DNA of 64,000 nucleotides, taken from contig NC_089437.1 in the NCBI RefSeq assembly GCF_026210795.1, positions 1 to 64,000 on the forward strand, given 5' to 3'. The number at the start of each line of letters is the position of its first letter. The first letter of the stretch is position 1. Below are positions 55,926 to 64,000 of the stretch, piece by piece. The notes under the pieces are model-generated. The model saw only the letters and a program-made list of their open reading frames with translations, had not been told where the DNA came from and did not search any database. The stretch is from Rhizophagus irregularis. Taxonomy: Eukaryota > Glomeromycota > Glomeromycetes > Glomerales > Glomeraceae. A program made the translations under genes and the position numbers.

Positions 55926-56391
55926 AAGTTTCTAAATCTACTACACAGTAAGGGATTGTAATAAGGATTACTCCTTCCCGATGACATAACGCTCTCTTTT
56001 CCCAATCATGCCAGATTTGTGCGTCTAGATTCATCTGACCTTGTGGGTGAAAAAAAGGGACAATTTGGTAATGTTGATTGCCACTATATTCAAAGGCCAA
56101 GCCTAACTCTTCATTGTATCCATCTAGATGTAATCCCTCCAAGAATTTAGGCTTTCGGGGTGGAAATTTTTTATGTAATAAATCCTCAAATATATACCGG
56201 CATGTTCTTTCTGGTATATTAGGACAAATATTGCACCATCTATAATTCTGTTTCATATTTTTATATGGCGCCTCCCATTGATGGCCTTTTTTACATGCCC
56301 ATAAATATGTATTAGGACTAACTTTAGCTAAGCATCTTCCTTCACGCTTTTGGGCATATGCCAAAGCTTTAGTGTTAATATCATCTTGCAT
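55876..56391 (-). CDS. Zinc-finger plus Vsr-like PD-(D/E)XK endonuclease (171 aa)
   Basis: ATG at 56391, eight codons inside a GTG-initiated frame. The N-terminal part has a treble-clef-like finger, C-x-K-G-H-x-W-x-A-P (WACKKGHQWEAPYKNMK) with WCNICPNIPERTC. The C-terminal part has EGLHLDGYNEELGLAFEYSG, NQHYQIVPFFHP, then CHREGVILITIPY: the D...E-x-x restriction-endonuclease-like core seen in Vsr-related nucleases of phages and giant viruses. Probable role: DNA nicking or cutting by the element. Its 3' end overlaps the integrase tail on the other strand. Confidence 0.75.
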   Translation of the reverse strand: MQDDINTKALAYAQKREGRCLAKVSPNTYLWACKKGHQWEAPYKNMKQNYRWCNICPNIPERTCRYIFEDLLHKKFPPRKPKFLEGLHLDGYNEELGLAFEYSGNQHYQIVPFFHPQGQMNLDAQIWHDWEKRALCHREGVILITIPYCVVDLETFIRGALYAFGYLPIPT

Positions 56392-56642
56392 TTTATAGGT
56401 ACAATAGAATATCACGTACAGAAATTTGCGGTAGTGATCATTAGCTCTGGACTAGTTTGGTCAGAAGAATCGATCTGGATATATGCAAATCCAGGTGCAA
56501 GTTCGAAAGTAAAATTAAACTTGGCTACTACTATTGCATAAGTAAAAATAAATATCGCCAGTATTCTTAGCAGGAAGTGGCAATTTCGGCTAAGAGTACT
56601 TGACAATACAGCTCAACAATCTTGTCTATATATTCGCTCTTT

Positions 56643-57110
56643 TTATGTATTATTGATATTATCAAGTAGATCGATATCTTTTAACAATTTTTTCGTTTGT
56701 TTATAAAGATTTTGCCATTGTACATGAAATTTGTTTCGTAAGACAGAAGACTTAATAAGACAGGGAAGAATACTTGTAAGATTATTTATATGGGATTTGA
56801 TTACTGCATGAACATTTGCAATTTCTTCTCCTGCTGTAATCCAATCATAACGCGAAGTATAGAGAACTGTATAAATACGGGTTATTTCTTGTTCACTACA
56901 GTCTAGCCGATATTTGATAAAATCAAGATCTTCACGAAATTCCCTTTCTTTTTGCTTTAAAATAACTCGAAATGCTTCAGAATTCCATTGATGATTCACA
57001 ATAAGACAGGAATATAGTATATCCTTAATCTTGAGATTACTAAAAATTAATTCAAGCAGTTCAGAACAAATAAATGGGCTAGGCCCAGCATTTTTTTGCG
57101 CAAGAAGCAT
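56643..57110 (-). CDS. F-box-like protein starting in the right TIR (155 aa)
   Basis: The first ten residues MLLAQKNAGP come from the TIR and are identical to those of the primase on the left. Next comes SPFICSELLELIFSNLKIKD and ILYSCLIVNHQWNSEAFRVI, a typical F-box. The rest is helical without clear repeats. F-box proteins link targets to SCF ubiquitin ligase; as an element gene it could act on host proteins. Likely expressed from the TIR promoter. Confidence 0.75.
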   Translation of the reverse strand: MLLAQKNAGPSPFICSELLELIFSNLKIKDILYSCLIVNHQWNSEAFRVILKQKEREFREDLDFIKYRLDCSEQEITRIYTVLYTSRYDWITAGEEIANVHAVIKSHINNLTSILPCLIKSSVLRNKFHVQWQNLYKQTKKLLKDIDLLDNINNT

Positions 57111-57498
57111 GGTGTATATGCAAGAAAGCAGTATAAAATAACAGAGAAACTAGCAAAGTTCAAAATAAAAATTCTATATAATTTTGAGCGAATATGCTTG
57201 CTAACGCGGGCAAAATACTGGGTCAGTAGTAGTACCCCAAAGTAATCAATATAATAATGCCTAAAAGTAATCGATGTAGTAGTACTCCAAAGTATCCCAG
57301 AGTAGAAACTATACAGGAACAAGAGCTAGAAGGCGAAAACAAGCAAGTTTATGGTAACCCACTCAAGCAGAATTATATATAGGAAAGAAAAGAGAAATTT
57401 CACTTGAGTGGCCTACCACCGATAGGCAGGAAAGAGACTGGAAAGGCAGAAAGGTTCAGGAGAATACACGAAAAAAGATATGAAAGCGATATAGCCTG

Positions 57499-57768
57499 AA
57501 CCAATTCGACACTTCGCATGAGCCTCGCACAGCAATCAGAAAGGGCATATAAAGGGCGGGATTGCAAGAATGGGCACAAATTCGGCACTTCGTGCCTCAT
57601 CCTCGGCAATCAAAAGGATTATGGAAGGCAGGATTGCACATCTAGGTCACCAATTCGGCACTTCGTGCCTCATTCCTGGCAATCAAAAAGTGAGGAAATG
57701 GATTGTGAAATGTCTTCGGCAAATAGATGGATTGCAAATTCAGCACTTTGTGCCTCATCCGGCAATCA
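57499..57768. repeat. Iterons in the right TIR
   Basis: Mirror copy of the four-unit array at 28671-28940, with ATTCGGCACTTCGTGCCTCA as the recurring word on this strand. Confidence 0.8.
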
Positions 57769-58434
57769 AATGGGCATCTCCAAATCTCCGACCAACTGAT
57801 ACACCAGATCGAATCCTGAATATCCCTTGAAAGTTGCAAGAAGGTTGCGAGAAAGTGACGGGGAAGTGCCTGGAACTGGCGAGGAACTGGATCACATGAT
57901 TAACGCAGTAGGTGCAGTAGAATTTCGTTAATTTCAGCCAGCACTATTCCATATTTTTTTTGCATAAATTTCAGGATGCAATATCTCGGCATCCAGGCAT
58001 CCGATTCATGCGATCTTAGCATCATTGGAAAGCTCTCAACGCCCTCATCAGAACGAGCTTAAAACCGCACAAATCCAATCACAGGAAGCCAAGATATTCC
58101 GCCCTAAAGATTAGGTCAAAAATATAGCATAATGCCGGCCAAAATCTGATTAGCAAATTTACTGTGCCACCCGATCACAACATGATTTTTAGCAATCAAG
58201 GCCGGCCAAGCATTTTGGCCACAAAAAGGCTACAGAGCAATGAAAACAAGCAAATAGTTACAAGGCAGTAAAAAGATAGCAGAACAATAAAATCAAGCAA
58301 ATATCTATAAAGCAACCAAACAGTCACAGACCAGTGAAAACAGATGGATAGCAATAAAGCATTAGAAAGGGCATAGACATGTAAAAATAAGTAAGTAGGG
58401 ATCAATATCTATAAGTAGGCATCACTATAGTGTA

Positions 58435-58494
58435 AGTAGATAGATTAAGTAGACATCACTATATATATAGTGATGTCTACTTAATCTATCTACT
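58435..58494. repeat. 60-bp perfect palindrome at the right tip
   Basis: Identical to the left-tip palindrome. It is fully self-complementary and forms the outermost bases of the element. Confidence 0.92.
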
Positions 58495-58637
58495 TATGTG
58501 TATATTCTGAAAGAAAACATAAGGAAAAAGAAATAGTTTATGGAAGTTCTGTGATTAAGGATAATGGTATAGAGAAACCTGTATATATCAAAAAAACTTT
58601 GTGTATCTATAATTATTTATTTAAGAATAAATGTATT

Positions 58638-59107
58638 TGTAACAGCCTATTACATATCTTATTTGTAAGGGCAGTCACATTTATTACGTAATATCCATTT
58701 ACTATAAGCCCATACTCTCCCATCCCCATGTAATATGAAAAATCTTACGTTACACTTATATGTTATATGACCTTTAAATATCCTTCCACCCCCTAAAATA
58801 TTACGTAATAAATGTCACTGCCCTAACATCCTTTTTTTATTTTTTTTTAATAATAAATTTAGTATATAGTTTACAAATAAAATTTTTATATGCAAAATTT
58901 ATTTTGAAAAACTTTTACTTAATGTACTTAAGACAGTTTCATAGACAAAATTTCAAGTTATAAGCAGTTTCTTGAAATTTTTTAAAAAATTCTTTTGTCT
59001 TGGTCACACAACTGATCTTTTGTTTTTGTTTACATTACGCCTGATCTTAAATTTTAATTGGATAAAATTGGGGTTGTTACAAATAAGACGCATAACAGGC
59101 TGTTACA
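58638..59107. mobile_element. Small DNA transposon with 31-bp-plus inverted ends, carrying a nested MITE
   Basis: The left end TGTAACAGCCTATTACATAT and following TCTTATTTGTAA match, inverted, the right end TTACAAATAAGACGCATAAC followed by AGGCTGTTACA, with a few changes. The superfamily is not certain because target duplications are weak. The interior has no gene and is interrupted by the element at 58669-58823. Confidence 0.7.
58669..58823. mobile_element. PIF/Harbinger-like MITE (155 bp) with TAA duplication
   Basis: Ends GGGCAGTCACATTTATTACG and (inverted) CGTAATAAATGTCACTGCCC match over about 27 bases. TAA flanks both sides (58666-58668 and 58824-58826). A 3-bp TWA-type duplication and G-rich ends fit PIF/Harbinger. 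Removing it restores TTTGTAACATCC, which matches the opposite end of the outer transposon (TTTGTAACAACC), confirming that it landed inside that repeat. Confidence 0.85.
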
Positions 59108-60039
59108 ATTAGATTTATCCTTTATTTAATTATTTATATATTTCATAATATACGTGATTAATAAAATTTTTTAATTTAAATTTAGATATCAGAATCTGAT
59201 TCTGGTTCACTAAAAAATTAGAAATATATAAAAATCTTCCTAAATGTGAGTATCATTTTCAAGATTGTTTAATTGCAGAAGATGGACGTCATTTTAAATT
59301 AAATAATGAGATGATTATAATTTGGGCAAGAGCAATAGTAAGTAAATAATTAATATTTAAATATTACTTAATTAACATATTTTATTTTTTATATTATTAG
59401 ATTGCTAAAATCAATAGAGTTGATGCAATTCATCCACCTTTAACTAAGCTTTTTGATAAAATTAATTACCAGTATCCAAATTCTAAAAGACCTTTGGAAG
59501 ATCACAATAATAATATTTCTACTGATAGTATTTATATTTTTATAGTTTTTGTTTGTTTTGTATTAATTTTTATTTTAATACATATATTAAAAATTTGCCA
59601 GTTGCAACTCCAATTTTATTAAAAAAAATAAAACCTAATTTGGCTACTGTGCATCTTAGAAAAAAATCACCATACAAGTCGAATATTCAAATAACTAAGG
59701 GATGATCTTTCAAGATCTCATTAAATATGTATTTTCAATGGGTCCTCCAGAGGGAAAGAGATTTGTCATTAAATCTTCACAAGTTTAAAAAAAAGTTTAA
59801 AAAAAATTTAGTTGATCAAACTGCGAATTATATCACATACACGTGATACATTTATATAAATAGGGGGGTTTCGTCAAAATTTAACATTAAAAATTATTGT
59901 TCATCATATTATAGATTATACACTATTGTCAATATTAAATTTTAATAGTATATACTAGATGTAACCCGTCGCGTTATGACGGAAATGATACTTGTCTATC
60001 AAGTAAAAGAGTAATAAAGAGAGTAATAATAAGTTAATA

Positions 60040-60335
60040 ATACACGTCTCTTATCACTCCTCTTCATCTTCTTTACGTCTCCCATCACTCCTTTTTACTT
60101 CCCATCACTCCTCTTCATTTTCCATCACTCCTTTTTACTTCCAATTACTCCTCTTTGTCTCCCATCACTCCTTTTTACTTCCCATCACTTCTCTTCGTCT
60201 CCCATCACTCCTTTTTACCTCTCATCACTCCTTTTCGTCTCCCGTCATTTCTTTTCATTTCCCATCACTACTTTTTATCTCTCATCATATCCTATTTCTC
60301 CTTTTTGCTTCTCATTACTCTTTTTTTCTCTTTCA
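60040..60335. repeat. Minisatellite, CCCATCACTCC-TTTTTACTT units
   Basis: Roughly eight diverged units alternate CCCATCACTCCTTTTTACTT and CCCATCACTCCTCTTCGTCT. The 104-aa frame at 60155-60469 is a translation of this repeat and not a gene. A small CCGTC/GACGG inverted repeat lies just before it at about 59967-59986. Confidence 0.85.
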
Positions 60336-60761
60336 TTTTCTATTACTTTCCATTACTCCATTGTTATTTTATTTTTTTATTAGCAATCAAATATGACTCA
60401 TCAAACTCATATCGAATTCTCCTTGGTCATTGTAATTTATTTATCTTTTTATTTATTGTTATTGTTTAAATACAGTGATTTTTTCTTTAAAATCATAAAT
60501 GTGTGGCTTAAATTTTAATATTTGCAAATAAAATTTTATCAAATAAGATTATTTTGAATAAATATGCAAAAAAATTTTTTTTTTATAAATATCTTTACAA
60601 TAATATTTAAGTTAATTGATCAAAATAGCCAAGTTAAAAAATCAGGCATCAGCTGACTAATAAATTTGTACATCATGTGATATATTTGAAAAAAAACCCA
60701 GGCAGTGATCGTCCAGACGTCAGTTAGCAATCCTCCCAAAAAAATATTTCACAATCCCTTA

Positions 60762-60880
60762 AAAATCAATTATAACAATCTATTGCTATGAAAAAAATTT
60801 CCCCAATTATAACAATTTATTGTCATAAAAAAAATCATTTCCAATTATAACAGTCTATTGTCATGAAAAAACATTTTCCT
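60762..60880. repeat. Three tandem 38-bp units
   Basis: Three consecutive units read AATTATAACAATCTATTGCT, AATTATAACAATTTATTGTC and AATTATAACAGTCTATTGTC, each followed by an ATGAAAAAAA-type run and TTTCC. Confidence 0.75.
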
Positions 60881-61059
60881 ATAGAATTTACTAAACTGAT
60901 CTATTTTTACAAAAAATAAATAAGTAAATTATTTCAGTTTATTTATATTGAACCTAAAAAATAATTAGAGAAAATATTACTAATAATAATAAGAATCGGG
61001 AAAAAAAGCAATTACTGTGATGCCATAGCATCAATCTGATCACTAATCTAAATCTAAAT

Positions 61060-61620
61060 GATTTAAGAATATAGTTTAGGAAAAAAAAAATAACAATAAA
61101 GAAAATTGAAAAAAAAGAACAATAATCTGGTCCAAAAAGATTGAAAAAAAAATTTTAAAATAAATTAATAATATAGTCTAAAAAAAGACCGAAAAAAATA
61201 ATAATATAAAAAAAATCAGTCTTAAAAGACCAAACAATAGGATTATTTATAAAAAAAAAAATTTCAGTTTGGAAAAAAAAACCAAACCTAAACAGGGGAA
61301 AGAATAAAAAAAAACCAAAAAAATTCTCTGGTTGGAAAAAAAAACTAAACTGAAAAAGAAAGAGGAAAAAAAATGAAAATTTTTTAAAAAAAGGAAAAAA
61401 AATGGAAAAAAGGTAGTTTAAAAAAGAAAAGTGGAAAGAACTGAAAGTAAAAGATTGATTCAAGAAAAAAGAGAAAATTAAAAAAAAGGGAACTGAAAGA
61501 ATTTAAATCGGTTCGAAAAAAAAGAAAAAAATTTTAAAAATAGATTTAAAAAAAAAATAAAAAAAATAAATATTTGAAAAAAAAAATAAATCGGTAATTT
61601 AAAAATTCTGATTAAAATTT
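61060..61620. repeat. A-rich, strand-asymmetric tract
   Basis: More than 500 bases consist mostly of A with interspersed G (GGAAAAAAAA, TTGAAAAAAA, CCAAAAAAA). The phenylalanine-rich minus-strand frame at 61155-61463 is only its shadow. The rest of 60480-62160 is AT-rich without a gene. Confidence 0.8.
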
Positions 61621-62160
61621 CATTAACCGGAATTGGATTATTAGATATACAACATTACTTGCTGATCAAGCGGGTCTTAGCTATAAAGAATATGGATCAG
61701 CAATTCAAAATTAATTTATACAGGCTAATCTAAACGTTACAGTATTTTTTTAGTTATAGATAAATTAATGGCAATTCTACTAATTGCAAAATTTATTATA
61801 GATTATGTTATAAATAATTAATTGTAAAAATTCATTATACAATATTTTGTACAATATATATATAAGTAAAATTTTGTGAAAACATTGTAAAAGATTTTAA
61901 GATTCATTGGAAAATGTATCAGAATTATATATTTTACAATTGATTGTGAATAAATTAATATTAAAAATGTATTGTTAGAAATATCATACTATATATTTTC
62001 AGATTTAAAATACCTTATACAAGACTTGTACAATGATTGCACAATGCATTATGAAAATTTAGCATTGTTAGCAAAGTATATTATTTTAGGATCAATCCAA
62101 CTATTTCTAATTCCAATAGGAGGAAATATAACGCAATCAGAGTAGAGATAAGTAATAGAT

Positions 62161-62685
62161 CTATTCTTTCTTTTCGTATCTTTTTAATTCTACATTCTCT
62201 TTTCTTAAATCATGATTAATTTGATTAATATCATACTCTTGATTAAAAAAGTGCATATGAAAAATTTCTTTACTGCTATGAATATATGCATTTATATCAT
62301 TTACATTAAAGTATGACATTCTGATAACATTCACATCCTTAAAATGAGCACGAGACATCATAACTCGAGTTGCTCTACTATTAATTTTAACATTTATATA
62401 ATCATTAACCAGATCAACCATTGTAATACCAAAAGCATCTAAAACCTCCTTGCTGATATAGGTTGTTGATAACCCAGTATCGACGAGAAAAGTCATGATC
62501 TTGATCTTATCATTTCTTCTCACCGTTGTCACATAAAAAAGCCTTAATTGCGGACCAAATATTATTCCATAGATATCTCCATTAAATTCTTTCAGTGTGT
62601 CTGAAAGGTAATCGATCTTCAGTCTCCTTGGTATAATTTCATGAATGTCTTTAATGTCGATATCAGATAACAAAATATCAAACAA
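62161..62685 (-). CDS. Retropepsin-like aspartic protease ORF
   Basis: 174-codon frame with IKIMTFLVDTGLSTTYISKE followed by VLDAFGITMVDL, the DTG-type active-site loop and following helix of retropepsins. Flanking strands (GIIFGPQLRLFYVTTVRRND before; TRVMMSRAHFKDVNVIRMSY after) complete a single-domain protease. No Gag, RT or LTR was seen beside it. The start is unclear: the frame opens at a TTG and no ATG lies near. It is either a retroelement fossil or a domesticated protease; I cannot decide. Confidence 0.65.
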   Translation of the reverse strand: MFDILLSDIDIKDIHEIIPRRLKIDYLSDTLKEFNGDIYGIIFGPQLRLFYVTTVRRNDKIKIMTFLVDTGLSTTYISKEVLDAFGITMVDLVNDYINVKINSRATRVMMSRAHFKDVNVIRMSYFNVNDINAYIHSSKEIFHMHFFNQEYDINQINHDLRKENVELKRYEKKE

Positions 62686-62731
62686 TCTGGATCGTAATTA
62701 TTTTCAAATTGAATCATTTTAAGAAAGTAAA

Positions 62732-62803
62732 GGTAATGATAATATTGTAGACTAGATAAAAGTAAAAAGGTAATGATAATATTATAGACTAGATAAAAGT
62801 AAT
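62732..62803. repeat. 37-bp tandem duplication upstream of the protease ORF
   Basis: Two copies of GGTAATGATAATATTRTAGA followed by CTAGATAAAAGTAA lie in tandem, just upstream (5') of the minus-strand ORF. Confidence 0.75.
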
Positions 62804-62858
62804 GCGATTTAATTATTATTTCTAATTTATAATTGACAACAAACTTAGAGAGAAACAA

Positions 62859-64000
62859 TAAGAATGATAAGACATGTTATATATTGTCATTTTTGAAAGC
62901 GATCATTCCTTATTTAGTATAAAAACAGATTACGTGAAATACATATATCATGACTAACTATTATAACAAATTTTTTTTTTTTTAATGATTTATATATGCT
63001 TTATTGATATTAAGTTTATATACCATACAAACAAATTATCATGAGCTATATCCATCCAGCAGGATGCAATCATCAAAAAATGCTTAATATATTAAATAAG
63101 TACTAAATTTTAATATTTATTAACCATTTAGTATTTTATTAGTATTTTAAGTAAATACTTAAATGCATTTTACCAATATACCTTATATTTAATAAGTGTT
63201 AATAATAAATATTAATAAATTATTTTGACTAACATCGTGATGATATAATAAAAAGTGGTGGCTTAAGACTGTATACACCATACAAAACAAAACATTTTAA
63301 ATAAAAAGAATGCTAAGAATAAATATAATAAATGGATTTTATATTTTTGATAATATTTATTCCATTTTCTTGAATATATTAACATTACTTCTGATCTCCT
63401 ATTTTGTCATATTGTTTATTTGACCAATAAATATAAAATTGCTCTTTAAAACTGTTAAGTGGTTTGAAAAAACTATTCTTTAGTCTAAATTAGTTTTGTT
63501 TAGTAAAAATTATTAATATTTTCTAAGTTAACTTTGTTATTATTATTCTATACTTTAATGTTCAACATGAATATAATATACTAACATTATATAAATTTTT
63601 ATATATTAAAGTTATCTATTTTATTAGAGCTATTCATTTTAGCTAAATAGTCTCCAATATTCCTATTATTTACTTCTATTAAATTAAATTCTATTGTTGT
63701 TAATATTAATAAAGAAATATAAAATATAATTTTTCTTTCTCCTGAAAAGAGTTTTTTTCATTAATTCTACTTATTTTATATTATTACCTACTTACATAAC
63801 TTAATTTAAGACACCAGTAACTTTATAATATAATTATATTATAAAGTCACCAGTGTCTTCTTAATCTAACTAACCCTAACTAACCCTAATATTTCTCAAT
63901 AAACTTACTTGATTAATAAAAATTATTATTCTTTGATATAGCAATACTTGCAATATCATGATAAATATTAATATCTTTAACTTTCTTAGTTTAATTTATT
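62859..64000. other. AT-rich end of window, no gene
   Basis: No open frame with coding character. It contains the hairpin at 63810-63859 and two short TAACCCTAA words at about 63868-63890, too few to be a telomeric array. Confidence 0.5.
63810..63859. repeat. Inverted repeat hairpin (about 25-bp arms)
   Basis: AGACACCAGTAACTTTATAA and ATATAAT are mirrored by ATTATATTATAAAGTCACCAGTGTCT with three mismatches. It may be the ends of a minimal foldback element. Confidence 0.75.

Larger units (their letters stand above)
27945..58494. mobile_element. 30.55-kb Polinton/Maverick-related virus-like element, several genes broken
   Basis: The ends are defined by inverted repeats of 1,414 bp starting AGTAGATAG, flanked on both sides by TATGT (27940-27944 and 58495-58499; one more T matches if the right boundary is moved by one base). 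The core set is an AEP primase, an origin-binding-type helicase, a tyrosine-recombinase-like gene, an A32/FtsK-type ATPase and a retroviral-type DDE integrase. Integrase plus packaging ATPase plus long TIRs with a 5-6-bp duplication is the Polinton/Maverick signature; primase-helicase in place of a family-B polymerase is not. No major capsid protein was recognised. TIRs differ at only about a dozen to fifteen positions by eye, so insertion is young. About five breaks are visible in element genes and a small transposon has inserted in one. It is treated here as a fossil copy. Confidence 0.9.
57081..58494 (-). repeat. Right terminal inverted repeat (1,414 bp)
   Basis: Inverted copy of 27945-29358, ending in CTATCTACT next to TATGT. 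It carries the same tip palindrome (58435-58494), the iteron block (57499-57768) and the shared start codon at its inner edge. Scattered single-base differences from the left copy show the two have begun to diverge. Confidence 0.95.
58495..59830 (+). pseudogene. Right half of the gene split by the large element
   Basis: After TATGT the frame continues as VYSERKHKEKEIVYGSSVIK and DNGIEKPVYIKKTLCIYNYL, in phase with the left half. Further exon-like segments are 59188-59339 (CEYHFQDCLIAEDGRHFKLN, NEMIIIWARAI, ending at a GT donor), from 59401 (IAKINRVDAIHPPLTKLFDK), and about 59600-59700 (LKKIKPNLATVHLRKKSPYK). A stop and a frame change near 59205-59215 show decay. Small transposons sit in the gap 58638-59107. 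Function unknown. Confidence 0.6.

Noticed and set aside
60155-60469. 104-aa plus-strand frame rich in S, P, L and F
   Set aside because: It is the translated CCCATCACTCC minisatellite, with a repeating peptide and no gene structure.
61155-61463. 102-aa phenylalanine-rich minus-strand frame
   Set aside because: Complement of an A-rich tract; composition alone keeps it open.
63868-63890. Two TAACCCTAA words, possible interstitial telomere
   Set aside because: Only two imperfect units, too short to distinguish from chance in this sequence.
1-64000. tRNA, rRNA or CRISPR features
   Set aside because: No cloverleaf-like B-box pattern, rRNA core or regularly spaced repeat-spacer array was recognised; the tandem arrays seen have no unique spacers of constant length.

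Overview
The window starts at a chromosome end: 185 bases of CCCTAA repeat, then 64 kb of very AT-rich, intron-bearing eukaryotic DNA. TTAGGG-type telomeres, strong AT bias, short AT-rich introns, Crinkler (CRN) genes with a characteristic N-terminal header (SITLFCL-VKG-TTANAFSVKI), and a KDZ/Plavaka-type transposase point to an arbuscular mycorrhizal fungus, most likely Rhizophagus or a close relative. The species call is inference from recognised family style; no search was run.

Layout. 1-12 kb: telomere and gene-poor subtelomere with palindromes, low-complexity blocks, worn-out coding remnants and a CRN pseudogene whose middle segment is inverted (10.03-11.5 kb). 12.8-14.2 kb: a six-exon minus-strand gene for a secretory-pathway, multi-pass membrane protein (313 aa), in which every splice junction keeps phase. 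15.3-16 kb: a frameshifted gene of unknown function. 16.4-22.1 kb: a divergent pair, a six-exon 527-aa coiled-coil gene (minus) and a four-exon KDZ/Plavaka-like transposase (plus) with one frame break. 22.6-26 kb: decayed remnants, one of them related to a gene carried by the large element downstream.

27.9-58.5 kb: the main feature, a 30,550-bp virus-like element of Polinton/Maverick affinity. It has 1,414-bp terminal inverted repeats (TIRs), a 60-bp perfect palindrome at each tip, and a TATGT target duplication. It is inserted in an exon-like stretch of a gene-like sequence whose reading frame resumes on the other side. It carries an archaeo-eukaryotic primase, a herpes origin-binding-type helicase, a tyrosine-recombinase-like gene, an A32/FtsK-type packaging ATPase and a DDE integrase. 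I see no family-B polymerase and no double-jelly-roll capsid. The cargo includes an intact CRN nuclease-kinase gene with an intron, a Uma2-type nuclease spliced to a C2H2 finger, a zinc-finger plus PD-(D/E)XK nuclease, F-box genes, several coiled-coil/membrane proteins, and a Gag-CCHC-retropepsin-like block. The element is less AT-rich than its flanks. Its TIRs are nearly identical, so insertion looks fairly recent, but several of its genes are broken (about five breaks seen).

58.5-64 kb: the other half of the interrupted gene, itself hit by nested small transposons; then minisatellites, A-rich tracts and a retropepsin-like ORF.

How the parts may work together. Each TIR ends by supplying a shared leader, start codon and first ten codons (MLLAQKNAGP) to the gene that follows it: primase on the left, an F-box-like protein on the right. 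Each TIR also holds four iterons around GGCAC-GAA-GTGCC, a plausible origin for the primase/origin-binding helicase next door. No tRNA, rRNA or CRISPR array was recognised.
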